DNA from: Brevibacterium sp. UCMA 11754
Lineage (GTDB): Bacteria > Actinomycetota > Actinomycetes > Actinomycetales > Brevibacteriaceae
Reading direction: 5' to 3'
Assembly (NCBI RefSeq): GCF_021532275.1
Contig: NZ_JACBOT010000026.1
Span: 1-64,000 of the forward strand
Length of the DNA stretch: 64,000 nucleotides
Shown here: in pieces, positions 44,933 through 54,151 of the stretch
Layout: each line of letters starts with the position of its first letter
Position numbering within the stretch: position 1 is the first letter of the stretch
Translations under genes and position numbers: made by a program
Notes under the pieces: generated by a model
Seen by the model: only the letters and a program-made list of their open reading frames with translations
Told to the model about the DNA's origin: nothing
Database searches by the model: none

Positions 44933-45652
44933 TCAGTCTTCCGGCTGCTGTACCCCGACGCGCGCCGCGCGGATGATGCGCTCACCCATGCGGTAGCCCG
45001 GCTGCATGACCAGGAAGACGGTCGGAGTCTCAACGTCGTCCGAAGGCTGCTGCATGAGTGCCTCATGCAGTCGCGGATCGAACTCGTCGCCGACCTCACC
45101 GTACTGCTCGACGCCGACCTTGTTCAGCGAGTCGATCAGCTTGTTCACGTGGGTCTCGAAAGGCCCGGTGACGTCGCCGTTCTCCTGCGCCAGGCGCACC
45201 TCGTCGAGCACGGGGATCAGGGCTTCGACAGCCTTGATCGTGCCACCGGTTGCTGCCCGCTCGCGTTCGCGATCGGCCCGCATCCGGTAGGCGGCGTACT
45301 CGGCGTTGATGCGCTTGAGGTCGGCCAGGTGCGCTGCGGCCTCGGAACCCGGTGCGGGTTCGGCGGCGTCTTCGCCCTGTGCTGCCTCGGTGTCGTTCAA
45401 CGTCGAAGCATCGGCTGGAATGTCGACGCCGAGGTCACTGGCATCAGCCAGATTCTCATCGGCATCCTGGACGCCCTCGGCGCCTTCGGCACCGGTTGCG
45501 TCGTTCGCGGCATTCTCCTCACCGGCCTCCGCCGAGGCCGACGCTGCGTCGGCCTCTGGGCGGAGCTCGCCGGTGTCCGGATCAATCCGGCGCTTGTCGC
45601 TGAAGGTGAAGCCTGGCTCCTCGGACGACGGATCGTTGCCCTCGGCAGTCAT
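44933..45652 (-). CDS. grpE: Nucleotide exchange factor GrpE
   Basis: Exchanges ADP on DnaK. The 239-residue protein has an acidic, disordered N-terminal 85 residues, then the long coiled coil (AHLADLKRINAEYAAYRMRADRERERA) and the beta-domain near the C-terminus (ALMQQPSDDVETPTVFLVMQPGYRMGERIIRAARVGVQ), the GrpE signature. Its ATG overlaps the dnaK TAA by one base (TAATG), a coupled arrangement. The acidic extension is longer than in E. coli. Confidence 0.96.
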   Translation of the reverse strand: MTAEGNDPSSEEPGFTFSDKRRIDPDTGELRPEADAASASAEAGEENAANDATGAEGAEGVQDADENLADASDLGVDIPADASTLNDTEAAQGEDAAEPAPGSEAAAHLADLKRINAEYAAYRMRADRERERAATGGTIKAVEALIPVLDEVRLAQENGDVTGPFETHVNKLIDSLNKVGVEQYGEVGDEFDPRLHEALMQQPSDDVETPTVFLVMQPGYRMGERIIRAARVGVQQPED

Positions 45653-47514
45653 TACTTCTTCTCCTCGTCCTCTTCATCGACAACCTCAGCGTCGACGACA
45701 TCGTCGTCTGCGCTTGCATCGGAATCGCCTGCTGCTTCTTCACCAGCGGCGCCTTCGGCACCTGGCTGGTTGTAGATGGCTTCGCCGATCTTCTGCTGGT
45801 TGGCGACGAGCTTGTCGTAGGCCGTCTTCACGGCGTCGTCGTCTTCACCCTTGAGCGCTTCCTTGAGAGCCTCAACGTCCGAGTTGATCTCGGTCTTGAC
45901 CTCTTCGGGCAGCTTGTCCTCGTTGTCGGTGATGAGCTTCTCGGTCTGGTAGGCGAGGTTCTCCGCATTGTTGCGAGTGTCAGCGGCCTCACGGCGCTTC
46001 TTGTCCTCGTCTGCGTGCTCCTCGGCTTCCTTGACCATGCGGTCGATGTCTTCCTTCGGCAGTGCGGAACCGCCGGTGATCGTCATCGACTGCTCGGTGC
46101 CGGTGCCCTTGTCGGTGGCCGACACGTGCACGATGCCGTTGGCGTCGATGTCGAAGGCGACCTCGATCTGCGGGACGCCGCGAGGGGCCGGAGCGATGCC
46201 GGTCAGCTCGAAGGTGCCCAAGTTCTTGTTGTCGCGAGTGAACTCGCGCTCACCCTGGAAGACCTGGATCGACACGGAGGGCTGGTTGTCCTCGGCCGTG
46301 GTGAAGGTTTCCGAGCGCTTGGTCGGGATCGGGGTGTTGCGCTCGATGAGCTTGGTCATCACGCCGCCCTTGGTTTCGAGTCCGAGCGACAGCGGGGTGA
46401 CGTCGATGAGCAGAACGTCCTTGCGTTCGCCTACGAGGACACCGGCCTGCACGGCTGCGCCGATCGCGACGACCTCATCGGGGTTGACTCCCTTGTTGGG
46501 CTCCTTGCCTCCGGTGAGTTCGGTGACGACGGCGGAGACGCCTGGCATACGGGTCGAACCGCCGACGAGAACGACGTGGTCGATCTCGGAGACGGACACG
46601 CCTGCGTCCTTCATGACTGCGTGGAACGGAGCCTTGGTGCGCTCGAGGAGGTCCTTGGTCAGGTCCTCGAACTTCGCGCGGGTCAGGGTCTCATCCAAGT
46701 GGATGGGTCCGTTCTCGCTCATCGACAGGTACTGCAGCGAGATGTTGGTGCTGGTGGCCGAGGAGAGTTCCTTCTTGGCCTGCTCCGAAGCTTCCTTCAG
46801 ACGCTGGATTGCTGTCGCGTCCTTGCTCAGGTCGACGCCGTAGCCGTTCTTGACCTCACCGACGAGCCAGTCGACGATGCGCTGATCCCAGTCGTCGCCG
46901 CCAAGGCGGTTGTCGCCTGAGGTCGCACGGACCTGAATCGTGGAGAAGTCGTCTTCGTCCTTGCCGACTTCCAGCAGGGAGACGTCGAAGGTGCCGCCAC
47001 CGAGGTCGAAGACCAGAATGGTCTCGTCTTCCTTGCCGCGCTCGAGGCCGTAGGCCAGAGCTGCAGCGGTGGGCTCGTTGATGATGCGCGAGACATTGAG
47101 TCCTGCGATCTCACCGGCATCCTTCGTGGCCTGACGCTCGGCGTCATTGAAGTATGCGGGAACGGTGATGACTGCGTCGGTGACGTCTTCCTGCAGGTAT
47201 TCCTCAGCGTCGTGCTTGAGCTTCTGCAGGATGCGAGCCGAAACCTCAGGGGCCGACATCTTCTTGCCGCCGATTTCGGTGGACCAGTCGGTGCCCATGT
47301 GGCGCTTGACCGAGGCAACGGTGTTCTTGATGTTGGTGACAGCCTGGCGCTTGGCGATTTCGCCGACCAGGGAGTCGCCGTTCTTGTTGACAGCAACGAC
47401 GGAGGGGGTCGTGCGACCACCTTCCGCGTTCGCGATGACCTTGGGGTCACCGCCTTCGAGGACTGTGACGACGGAGTTCGTGGTTCCGAGGTCGATTCCA
47501 ACTGCACGTGCCAT
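45652..47514 (-). CDS. dnaK: Molecular chaperone DnaK (Hsp70)
   Basis: Hsp70 chaperone of 620 residues, full length. The N-terminus [18 protein letters not shown], the ATPase motifs [13 protein letters not shown] and [17 protein letters not shown], and the substrate domain [13 protein letters not shown] are all present; it ends in an acidic tail [13 protein letters not shown]. It is the first gene of dnaK-grpE-dnaJ-hspR, driven by a promoter at about 47664-47691 under HspR control through two HAIR-like sites. Confidence 0.98.
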   Translation of the reverse strand: MARAVGIDLGTTNSVVTVLEGGDPKVIANAEGGRTTPSVVAVNKNGDSLVGEIAKRQAVTNIKNTVASVKRHMGTDWSTEIGGKKMSAPEVSARILQKLKHDAEEYLQEDVTDAVITVPAYFNDAERQATKDAGEIAGLNVSRIINEPTAAALAYGLERGKEDETILVFDLGGGTFDVSLLEVGKDEDDFSTIQVRATSGDNRLGGDDWDQRIVDWLVGEVKNGYGVDLSKDATAIQRLKEASEQAKKELSSATSTNISLQYLSMSENGPIHLDETLTRAKFEDLTKDLLERTKAPFHAVMKDAGVSVSEIDHVVLVGGSTRMPGVSAVVTELTGGKEPNKGVNPDEVVAIGAAVQAGVLVGERKDVLLIDVTPLSLGLETKGGVMTKLIERNTPIPTKRSETFTTAEDNQPSVSIQVFQGEREFTRDNKNLGTFELTGIAPAPRGVPQIEVAFDIDANGIVHVSATDKGTGTEQSMTITGGSALPKEDIDRMVKEAEEHADEDKKRREAADTRNNAENLAYQTEKLITDNEDKLPEEVKTEINSDVEALKEALKGEDDDAVKTAYDKLVANQQKIGEAIYNQPGAEGAAGEEAAGDSDASADDDVVDAEVVDEEDEEKK

Positions 47515-47643
47515 AACGTTGTCTCCTTACATATCGTGAGTGATCTCGACTCGAATGTGTGCGATCGGGCGGATCCACCACCTGGCTTCTTCCACGGCAT
47601 TTCCTGCCGCGGGGACGAGTGGTGGACCCACTCGACCGCACAC

Positions 47644-47664
47644 ATTGAGCCAACTGCACTCAAG
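47644..47664 (-). promoter_or_regulatory. HAIR operator for HspR (site 1)
   Basis: On the minus strand this reads CTTGAGT-N7-GCTCAAT, differing from the HspR consensus CTTGAGT-N7-ACTCAAG at two of fourteen positions. It overlaps the start of the -10 region and lies 130 bp before the dnaK start, so bound HspR would block transcription. Confidence 0.88.
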
Positions 47665-47691
47665 TATTATCTTCGTGATCCGAGCAGTCAA
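47664..47691 (-). promoter_or_regulatory. Probable dnaK promoter
   Basis: Minus-strand TTGACT (complement of 47686-47691) and TAATAC (complement of 47664-47669) are separated by 16 bases, a good housekeeping-sigma match. It sits between the two HAIR-like sites. Confidence 0.65.
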
Positions 47692-47707
47692 GCTCGGCAT
47701 CATTAAA

Positions 47708-47728
47708 GTTGCGTACACCAGACTCAAC
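47708..47728 (-). promoter_or_regulatory. HAIR-like operator (site 2)
   Basis: Minus-strand GTTGAGT-N7-ACGCAAC matches the HAIR consensus at 11 of 14 positions and is 64 bp from site 1, upstream of the -35 box. Weaker than site 1, but the spacing of two sites around one promoter is typical for dnaK operons in actinobacteria. Confidence 0.6.
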
Positions 47729-47831
47729 TTTGCGGAGCGAGGGTTTATTCCACGGGGGAGAAAAAGTTTTTGGGACCATAGAGTTGTCCCTGGGGTCATG
47801 TGGGATTCAGGAGTAACCGCTGTCGGCGCAG

Positions 47832-48575
47832 TCAAGGCACTGCACCGTTTCCGAGCTGGTTGGCGCTCAGCGGGAATGTGGTGCCGGTGAGCTTCTCTGA
47901 CTCCTCCCACAACCGCCGCGCGTTGTCGACGCTGCGGGCTCTGGCTGCACGTTTGGCAGGTGCTGGCGCCCCGCGCATGCCCATGAAATTGCTCGGGCCG
48001 ACTTAGCTGTCGCCCGGAATGTCAGCAGTCGCAGCGTAGAGGATCGGAAGTGCCCCCGCCTCGGCGGAGTGCGCAAATGACTGGATGAAGAGTTTCTCAA
48101 ATCGGTGTCGCAGGCTCTGGCCCTCGGCGTTCATCAGGTTCGTCGTCGCAATCCCCGGATGCGCAGCGACGGACTTCACCGGAGACCCGCGAGCAGTCAG
48201 TTGGCGCTGCAGTTCGTGCGCTGACAGATGGTTCGCGAGCTTCGACTGCCCGTACGCCGCATAGGGCTTGTAGTTCCGGGTGCGCCAGTTCAGGTCGGTG
48301 AAGTCGATCTTGCCTGTCAGATGTGCTAGCGAGCCTACAGTGACGATGCGGTCGCGCACCTGGGGCAGGAGCAGGTTGGTCAATCCGAAGTGGCCCAGGT
48401 GATTCGTTCCAAACTGCGATTCGAACCCGTCGACGGCACGGACCAGCGGCGGGATCGAGATGCCTGCGTTATTGATCAGCACGTCAATCGGATCGGTGAA
48501 TCTCTCCGCGAACCCCCGAACAGAGGACAGGTCCGCCAGGTCAAGACGACGCACCTCCGTGTCGCCGCCTATGCA
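47832..48575 (-). pseudogene. Short-chain dehydrogenase, 5'-truncated and interrupted by a stop codon
   Basis: Remnant of a retinol-dehydrogenase-like SDR. Residues matching VLINNAGI, the TVGSLAHLTG strand and the catalytic YAAYGQSKLAN (YxxxK) are present, but the first about 60 residues, including the GxxxGxG cofactor motif, are missing: homology starts at GGDTEVRRLDLADLSS near 48575. After GDS a TAA codon (48003-48005) stops translation where related proteins usually have Tyr, yet the frame then continues VGPSNFMGMRGAPAPAKR on to a normal-looking stop at 47832. A short product could start at 48554 but should not bind NADP. Inactive gene, very probably. Confidence 0.88.
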
Positions 48576-48579
48576 CTAG

Positions 48580-48846
48580 CCGGAGAAGGCCGACGTCACG
48601 CACGCGGCAGAGAGAGCCTTCGAACTTCTCGTCGATCTGATCCACGAAGGCCAGGACAAGTGCATCATTCAGAAAGGCCCTCACGAGGAGATCGGAATCA
48701 TCCTCTATGCCACGATCAACGGTCTCACCACTCTGATCAACAACGGACTCGTAGACACGAGGAGACCGGACGAGCTGACCGACACGGCAGTGCATCAGTT
48801 CCTGAGAGGAACCGCACCGATCCGCGATCGCCGAGGAGATTATTGA
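48580..48846 (+). pseudogene. TetR-family regulator, C-terminal remnant
   Basis: 88 codons are open in the plus frame from the TAG at 48577 to the TGA at 48844, without a start codon. The translation ends in a TetR C-terminal ligand domain style: AERAFELLVDLIHEGQDKC, GIILYATINGLTTLINNGLV and TAVHQFLRGTAPIRDRRGDY. The DNA-binding half is missing. It abuts the truncated 5' end of the SDR remnant on the other strand within about five bases. Confidence 0.75.
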
Positions 48847-49107
48847 GAATGCCGCCATGCTAAGGCAGCCTTAGGAAAATGTTTAAGAGGTGAGCGCGGC
48901 GGCGAGTTTGTCGAATACCTTTCGAACCTGTTGGCCGCCCCATTTTCGTCAGTCCCACAAATGGCGAACCGCTCAGCTATTCGACGTACCCGTCGAATCA
49001 TCGGTCAAATTGAGCCGCACCTGCAGTCGAGCCGACACTCCGACCGAACCGAAGGTAACCTTCGGAACCATTAGGGAAAGTAGAAGGCATCTCTACAACC
49101 GTCTAGC

Positions 49108-49971
49108 TCATTGGCTGCGTTCGTGCGGGTTGAGCTGGTCAGTAACCTGGCGCAGCCGACTCGCGCCAGAAAGGCCGCGCGCGGTGGTTTCAGTGGGGTC
49201 GGCGCCCGTCTCGCGCAGCGCCTGATCGAAGATCGCCATGTCGATTGCCTGTACCTCGCTGAGATGCTCGACAGTGTCCACGGTGATCATTGTATTGAAC
49301 AGACCGAGTGCGGCACTGTTCGCGCTCCCGAGTTTGAGAGCTTCGACGAGCCGCACGGCATCGGCACCTGCGCTGACCGCGAGTTCCAGGGTGTCAGCGA
49401 TCGAGGCCTGGTTCATCATGAGCAGGGCGTTATTGAACAGTTTGGCGAGCTGTCCAGCGCCGCTGCCGCCGAGATGGACGATGTTCGTTGCAAAGGACCT
49501 CAGCACCGGTTCGACGCGCCGCAGCGCATCTTCCGATCCTCCGACAAGCGTGGTGAGCCTGCGCTCCTCGGCGGCAGTACGGCCACCGGAAACCGGGGCA
49601 TCGAGGACATCGACACCCCGGTTCGCAAGCAGTTCGGTGAGGCGCTGAGCGTTGCCCGGAGTTCCCGTGCCGTGGTTGATGAGGACTGTCCCGGGGCGTA
49701 GCGATGGCAGCATCTGCTTGGTCAGCGTCAGCACGTCGTCATCGGTTGCCACGCACAGGGACACGATGTCGGTGGCTGCGGCCAGGGTCTCCGGGCTCGG
49801 CTGCGCAATGTGCGGGGCGTCGCCCAACCTTTCCAGAGAGGCGGTTCGGCGTGCCCACACGTGCAGCTCGAATCCGGCTTCGGCGATGGCGGTGGCCATC
49901 GGCAGTCCTTGGTCCCCTAGTCCGAGGAATCCGACCGCGGGGTGGCTGGCGCTCGATTTGGAGTCCGTCAT
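49108..49971 (-). CDS. NAD(P)-dependent oxidoreductase, 3-hydroxyisobutyrate dehydrogenase family
   Basis: 287-residue beta-hydroxyacid dehydrogenase. VGFLGLGDQGLPMATAIAEAG is the Rossmann GxGxxG, DAPVSGGRTAAEERRLTTLVGG the substrate motif, and GAGQLAKLFNNALLMMN carries the catalytic Lys. ATG 49971 is used because it overlaps the stop codon of the upstream aldo/keto reductase gene (ATGA); a longer frame adds an Arg-rich stretch of no protein character. The exact hydroxyacid is unknown. Second gene of a two-gene operon. Confidence 0.9.
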   Translation of the reverse strand: MTDSKSSASHPAVGFLGLGDQGLPMATAIAEAGFELHVWARRTASLERLGDAPHIAQPSPETLAAATDIVSLCVATDDDVLTLTKQMLPSLRPGTVLINHGTGTPGNAQRLTELLANRGVDVLDAPVSGGRTAAEERRLTTLVGGSEDALRRVEPVLRSFATNIVHLGGSGAGQLAKLFNNALLMMNQASIADTLELAVSAGADAVRLVEALKLGSANSAALGLFNTMITVDTVEHLSEVQAIDMAIFDQALRETGADPTETTARGLSGASRLRQVTDQLNPHERSQ

Positions 49972-50843
49972 ACCCCCACGTCCTCCAATTCTGTGAGCGC
50001 GTCCTCTGGCAGCTCGAGTTCGGCTGCGGCTAGGTTCTCGTGCAGGTGAGCGACCTTTGAGGTACCGGGGATCACGACGATATTCGGCGAGCGTTGCAGC
50101 AGCCACGCGATCGCGACTGCCTTAGCGGTAGTGCCCAGGCGCTCTGCGACTGTGTCGAGCGCCCCGGACTGGACGGGGTTGAAGCCGCCGAGTGGCCAGA
50201 ATGCCGTGTATGCGATGCCCTGCTCATTCAGCGAGGCGATCAGCGCCTCGTCTCCGCGGTGGGCGACGTTGTACCAGTTCTGCACAGTCACGATCGGGGC
50301 TATGGACCGTGCTTCGGCGACTTGGTCGGCGTCCACGACGGACACGCCGAGGTGTTTGATCTTGCCCTGTTCGCGAAGCTCGGCGAGAGCACCGAACGGC
50401 TCGGACAGGGAACCCGGGACAGCGGAGTGGCCGTCAGGGCCGCCGCCGACGCGGAGGTTGACGATGTCGAGAGCCTCGACGCCGAGAGTCGTGAGGTTCG
50501 ACTCGACTTGTTCTCGCAGTTCCTTCGGGGAGCGGGCGTGCGGCCATCCACCGTTGTCATCGCGGACTGAACCGACCTTCGTGACGATACTCACTCCGTC
50601 GTACGGGGCGAGTGCCTCGCTGATGATCTCGTTGGTAGTGTGCGGACCGTAGAAGTCGGCAGTGTCGATGTGATTGACGCCCGCTTCCACGGCGGCGCGC
50701 AGCACTCGAACGGCTTCATCGCGGTCAGCTGGCGGCCCCCAAACACGCGGGCCTGCGAGCTGCATCGCACCATAACCCATCCGGGTGAAGGCGATGCCCT
50801 GGGAAGAGACGAAGGTACCGCCGAGCGTGTTCTTGGTAACCAT
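49968..50843 (-). CDS. Aldo/keto reductase
   Basis: 291-residue NADPH-dependent TIM-barrel reductase. AGVNHIDTADFYGPHTTNEIISEAL holds the catalytic Asp and Tyr, VTKVG the Lys-containing strand, and VAIAWLLQRSPNIVVIPGTSKVAHLHEN the NADPH-binding end. Start ATG 50843 with AAAGGA nine bases before. It is divergent from an XRE regulator and couples to the hydroxyacid dehydrogenase gene. Such cassettes are common, and substrate is usually unknown. Confidence 0.92.
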   Translation of the reverse strand: MVTKNTLGGTFVSSQGIAFTRMGYGAMQLAGPRVWGPPADRDEAVRVLRAAVEAGVNHIDTADFYGPHTTNEIISEALAPYDGVSIVTKVGSVRDDNGGWPHARSPKELREQVESNLTTLGVEALDIVNLRVGGGPDGHSAVPGSLSEPFGALAELREQGKIKHLGVSVVDADQVAEARSIAPIVTVQNWYNVAHRGDEALIASLNEQGIAYTAFWPLGGFNPVQSGALDTVAERLGTTAKAVAIAWLLQRSPNIVVIPGTSKVAHLHENLAAAELELPEDALTELEDVGV

Positions 50844-50991
50844 AATGGTGATGTCCTTTCATTCATTCTCGGACAGAGGATCTATCCGACGAACCTGAAT
50901 CAAGATTCTCATTTGCAACAAACAGTGGCCAGAGCCCCCGTGCGCCTAGGAGTGACAGGGACAGTGTCCGTTATGACTCACGCGGAATATC

Positions 50992-51849
50992 ATGGAAGGT
51001 ATGACGGACACGATGAATTTGTTGGGCGAGTTCCTGCGTGCCCGGCGCGGACTTGTCACACCTGAACAGGTAGGCATCCCCGTATTCGGCGTTCGCCGTG
51101 TGCCCGGCCTGCGCCGCGAAGAGGTGGGAATGCTCTCGGGCATCAGCAGCGACTATTATCTTCGCCTCGAACAAGGCCGCGACCGGAACCCCTCTGCGCA
51201 GGTGCTCGCGTCGATCGCCCGTGTGCTCCAGCTCGACGAGGCCGGAACCGCGTACATGTTCTCCCTCGGCGGCGGTCAACCACGGCTGGCCCGGCGGCGG
51301 CTCCTCAACGAGGATGCCCCCGTTGGCATTCGTGTTCTCATCGACGAAATCGGAATGCCCGCCTTCGTGGAAGGGCGATACTTCGACGTGCTCGCCGCGA
51401 ACCAACTTGCCGCAGCGCTGTCTCCGCGCCTGGTTCCGGGTGGGAACCGTCTGCGAGACCTCTTCCTGGATCCCGTTGAACAGAGCCTCTACCCCGACTG
51501 GGACGAAGTCACCGCGCAAATCGTCGCGGGCTTTCGCGAATCCGTCGGCACCGACGTTGACGATCCCGGGTTCGTAGATCTGGTCGGCAACCTGTCCTTG
51601 TCCAGTCCCCGCTTCCGCGAGCTGTGGGGGCGACACGACGTCGCACCGCGAGAGAGCGAGACAATGTCCCTCAACCATCCTGACGTTGGATTACTCGTCT
51701 TGTACCGCGAGAAGCTTGCCATCGGTGCTACCGGGCACATGCTCGTGGTTTACCACGCTGAACCCAATAGTGACAATGCAGAGAAGCTCGCTCTAATCAG
51801 CTCCTACGCCCTGCAGACCCAGGAATCAAACACCCAGCTCAAGCCCTAA
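50992..51849 (+). CDS. XRE-family regulator with MmyB-like ligand domain
   Basis: 285-residue regulator. The N-terminal helix-turn-helix (LGEFLRARRGLV, then RRVPGLRREEVGMLSGISSDYYLRLEQGRDRNPSAQVLASIARVL) and the C-terminal MmyB-like PAS-type pocket (FDVLAANQLAAALSPRL, and the MSLNHPDVG...VLVVYHAEP region) are typical. ATG 50992 and ATG 51001 are both plausible; GGAAGG is too close to the second to decide. It faces the aldo/keto reductase operon and most likely controls it. Confidence 0.9.
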   Translation: MEGMTDTMNLLGEFLRARRGLVTPEQVGIPVFGVRRVPGLRREEVGMLSGISSDYYLRLEQGRDRNPSAQVLASIARVLQLDEAGTAYMFSLGGGQPRLARRRLLNEDAPVGIRVLIDEIGMPAFVEGRYFDVLAANQLAAALSPRLVPGGNRLRDLFLDPVEQSLYPDWDEVTAQIVAGFRESVGTDVDDPGFVDLVGNLSLSSPRFRELWGRHDVAPRESETMSLNHPDVGLLVLYREKLAIGATGHMLVVYHAEPNSDNAEKLALISSYALQTQESNTQLKP

Positions 51850-52599
51850 GTGACACGGAACCACAATGGTGTCGAACGATCATCCGCCCACACCAAGCAG
51901 TGGAGAGGCTTGGCGACTTGCTGCGACAAGCTCGCGACCGCTCGGCGGCCGCTTCACCCGGATGCTCGACGACGCGGGTGAGCTGCTGCGACGCTACTGC
52001 GACAGGAACTTCGATACGTCGAAATTCGCCACTCGCTTGCCCGAGTTCAGCGCAACCACGTACAGGGAGAGCATCTCTGTCCTCCCTGACGAGATGGCTC
52101 AATGAAGCTAGGCAGTCGCACCCTGGGGCCGCGAGTTCAACACCACGTGCTCTCGTCACGAGAGTTGGACTGCTTCACGCTCCCTGCCCCCTTTCTGCGC
52201 ACTGAATTCATTGCGCAGCACCTTACCGCTTGATCCGGACTGAATCCTTGAACCTCTCGGCCGGATTGGGCTGCTCCTTGAGGGTTACGACAAGTTGGCG
52301 AGACAGAAGCATCTCATCTACTTATCATTTCCAAGGTCAGAGCCGTACGACCGTGACAAGTACGCTGGGATCCTACACTTTTTGTAGGTTCTCGGATTTC
52401 GTGTCGGAATCTCAATTTCATGTCGGAGCGAGGAAGCTACAAGCATGACAACGGAGACGTTGTTGAACACGGACCCGATGGATCTCACCGAGGAGGGCAG
52501 CTCCGCAGCTACGACCGTGGGTGGGGCTGTGGACAGCACCCGGCTTTCGAGGTGCCATCTTGTCCGATCCCCCAGACTATATGCACCTCAGCGTAACTA
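51850..52599. other. Gene-poor region, possible mobile-element scar
   Basis: About 750 bases without a supported gene. Several short frames exist on both strands, including one of 79 residues at 51866-52105, but none has a recognised domain or good ribosome site. The part from 52310 on is AT-rich compared with its surroundings and contains the direct repeats at 52396-52427. It separates the XRE regulator from the aromatic island. Confidence 0.5.
52396..52427. repeat. Short direct repeats
   Basis: ATTTC[G/A]TGTCGGA occurs at 52396-52408 and 52415-52427, a 19-bp period. The spacing resembles subterminal transposase-binding repeats of insertion sequences, like the pair at 63639-63700. No transposase gene is next to it. 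Confidence 0.5.
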
Positions 52600-52637
52600 C
52601 GAACTCGCCAGAGGCCGTTCTGCCTCCGGCGAGTTCG
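52600..52637 (-). terminator. Hairpin after MFS gene
   Basis: A 10-bp stem (52600-52609 with 52628-52637) extended by GAGG/CCTC after one mismatch, loop of eight bases. It lies 67 bases after the MFS stop codon on the minus strand and probably ends the ligI-MFS unit. No T-run. Confidence 0.6.
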
Positions 52638-52703
52638 TTCGTCGAATTGGATCGTGTTTTCAAGTGGTCGGGTCGCCCAGAAGACTCAGCCGACTTTTTC
52701 CTG

Positions 52704-54107
52704 TCAGTACTCGTACCTTCCAGTCGTGATAGAGCGGATACTCGCCGAAGCAACCTGCGGCGACTCATTCTCTGGCCCTTGGGCTGAGTGTTCAACCTTG
52801 GTCTTGCTGCCGACCAGGGCCAGGACAACGGCACCAATGAACCATGTGCACGCGATGAAGATGAAGACCGAGACATAGCCAGACGAAGTGTAAAGTCCGG
52901 CGATAACCAGTGGTCCAACAGCGTTGGAGAGACGACCAACACCATAGGCGATTCCCGTTCCGAGGGACCGCGTTCGAGTGTCGAAAAGCTCGGGGGAATA
53001 CGCGTAGGCCAACGAGGTGTAGCCACGCTCAAACATGTTGACCAAGAAGCCGAATACAACCACCATAATCGGATTAAACGTCAAGCCGTAGAGAAGACCC
53101 GCGATACCGATGGCCGTTCCGAAGATGACGAGCAACCATTTGCGCTCGAACTTGTCGGTGATAAAAGCTGCGAGCAGAGAGCCCAGAGGAGCGCCAATAG
53201 TTGCCAGAGCAACGTAGAGGATTGAGTCCTCGACACTGATGCCCTGCTTCGAGAGCAGAGTCGGTGCCCAGCTCGAGTAGCCGAAGAATCCGACGGTCTG
53301 AGTTACCCAGAGGACGACAAGGACTAGTAGCGGCATGAGATATCGGCGCTGCATGAGAGTGCGGAAGCCCGACTTCTTCTGCTCCTTGACCTCGGCGACG
53401 GGCGGTGCCGGGGCAGAAAGCTGCCCAGCCAGATCAGAGATCTTGGACTCCATTTCGCCGAGCACTGCTTCCGCGCGGCCAAACCGTCGTTTGCTTTCGA
53501 GCCAAATCGGCGATTCAGGCAGATGCCGGATCAGGAAGAGAATGACCACGCCGAGGGTCCCCCACAGAAAGACCAGCCGCCATGACCAGTCAGTCAGAGG
53601 GACGACTGCGCTGGCGATGAGGTTTGTCACCGGCGTACCGCAGATTCCAACGACCATCGCGTAGGCGAGGTACTTGCCCCGCACTTTGGCGGGGAAGATC
53701 TCATTGACATAGATCACGGCGACCACGGTCATCGCCGAGAGGCCTCCGCAGGTGAGGAACCGCAGAACTCCCATCGAGGACATGTTCCACGAGAATATTG
53801 TGGCCGCTGAGAACACCGAGAACCACAGCGTCGAGTACAGGAATGCCATCTTTCTGCCGGCCCGGTCTGCCAGCCACCCACCGAGCAGAGAGCCGATGAA
53901 CATTCCGACGAACGAGATGGAGGTGATGTATGCAACGTGGTTAACATCAAGATCCCAAGCTTGGGCGATCTTCGGCGCTGTCGTCGAAAAGGTGTTGATG
54001 TCGGCGAATTCGAAGAAGTAGGCAACCGCGACGACGATGATGATCAGTTTGTGATACCGCGTGATCGGCATCCTGTTGATCCGATTGGCGGAGTTGGTGG
54101 TTTCCAT
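52704..54107 (-). CDS. MFS transporter for an aromatic acid or related metabolite
   Basis: 467-residue, twelve-segment major facilitator. GGWLADRAGRKMAFL is the conserved loop 2-3 motif, and RHLPESPIWLESKRR the loop 6-7 end common in metabolite:H+ symporters. It lies 44 bp downstream of ligI on the same strand, so it likely brings in a substrate of the pathway, such as a pyrone dicarboxylate or aromatic acid. A second, AAHS-type carrier is at 60624. The substrate is inferred from position. Confidence 0.87.
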   Translation of the reverse strand: METTNSANRINRMPITRYHKLIIIVVAVAYFFEFADINTFSTTAPKIAQAWDLDVNHVAYITSISFVGMFIGSLLGGWLADRAGRKMAFLYSTLWFSVFSAATIFSWNMSSMGVLRFLTCGGLSAMTVVAVIYVNEIFPAKVRGKYLAYAMVVGICGTPVTNLIASAVVPLTDWSWRLVFLWGTLGVVILFLIRHLPESPIWLESKRRFGRAEAVLGEMESKISDLAGQLSAPAPPVAEVKEQKKSGFRTLMQRRYLMPLLVLVVLWVTQTVGFFGYSSWAPTLLSKQGISVEDSILYVALATIGAPLGSLLAAFITDKFERKWLLVIFGTAIGIAGLLYGLTFNPIMVVVFGFLVNMFERGYTSLAYAYSPELFDTRTRSLGTGIAYGVGRLSNAVGPLVIAGLYTSSGYVSVFIFIACTWFIGAVVLALVGSKTKVEHSAQGPENESPQVASASIRSITTGRYEY

Positions 54108-54151
54108 GGTGGCAGAAGTTCGCTTCCGTATGAGGCCGGGTCGAGTAGAGC

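Noticed and set aside
48873..49000. Possible C-terminal fragment of a reductase on the minus strand
   Set aside because: About 18 residues (WGGQQVRKVFDKLAAALTS) look protein-like but a stop lies just upstream in frame and the piece is too short to assign.
51866..52105. 79-residue plus-strand frame after the XRE regulator
   Set aside because: No ribosome site or family resemblance; other frames of the same stretch look equally plausible, so none is supported.
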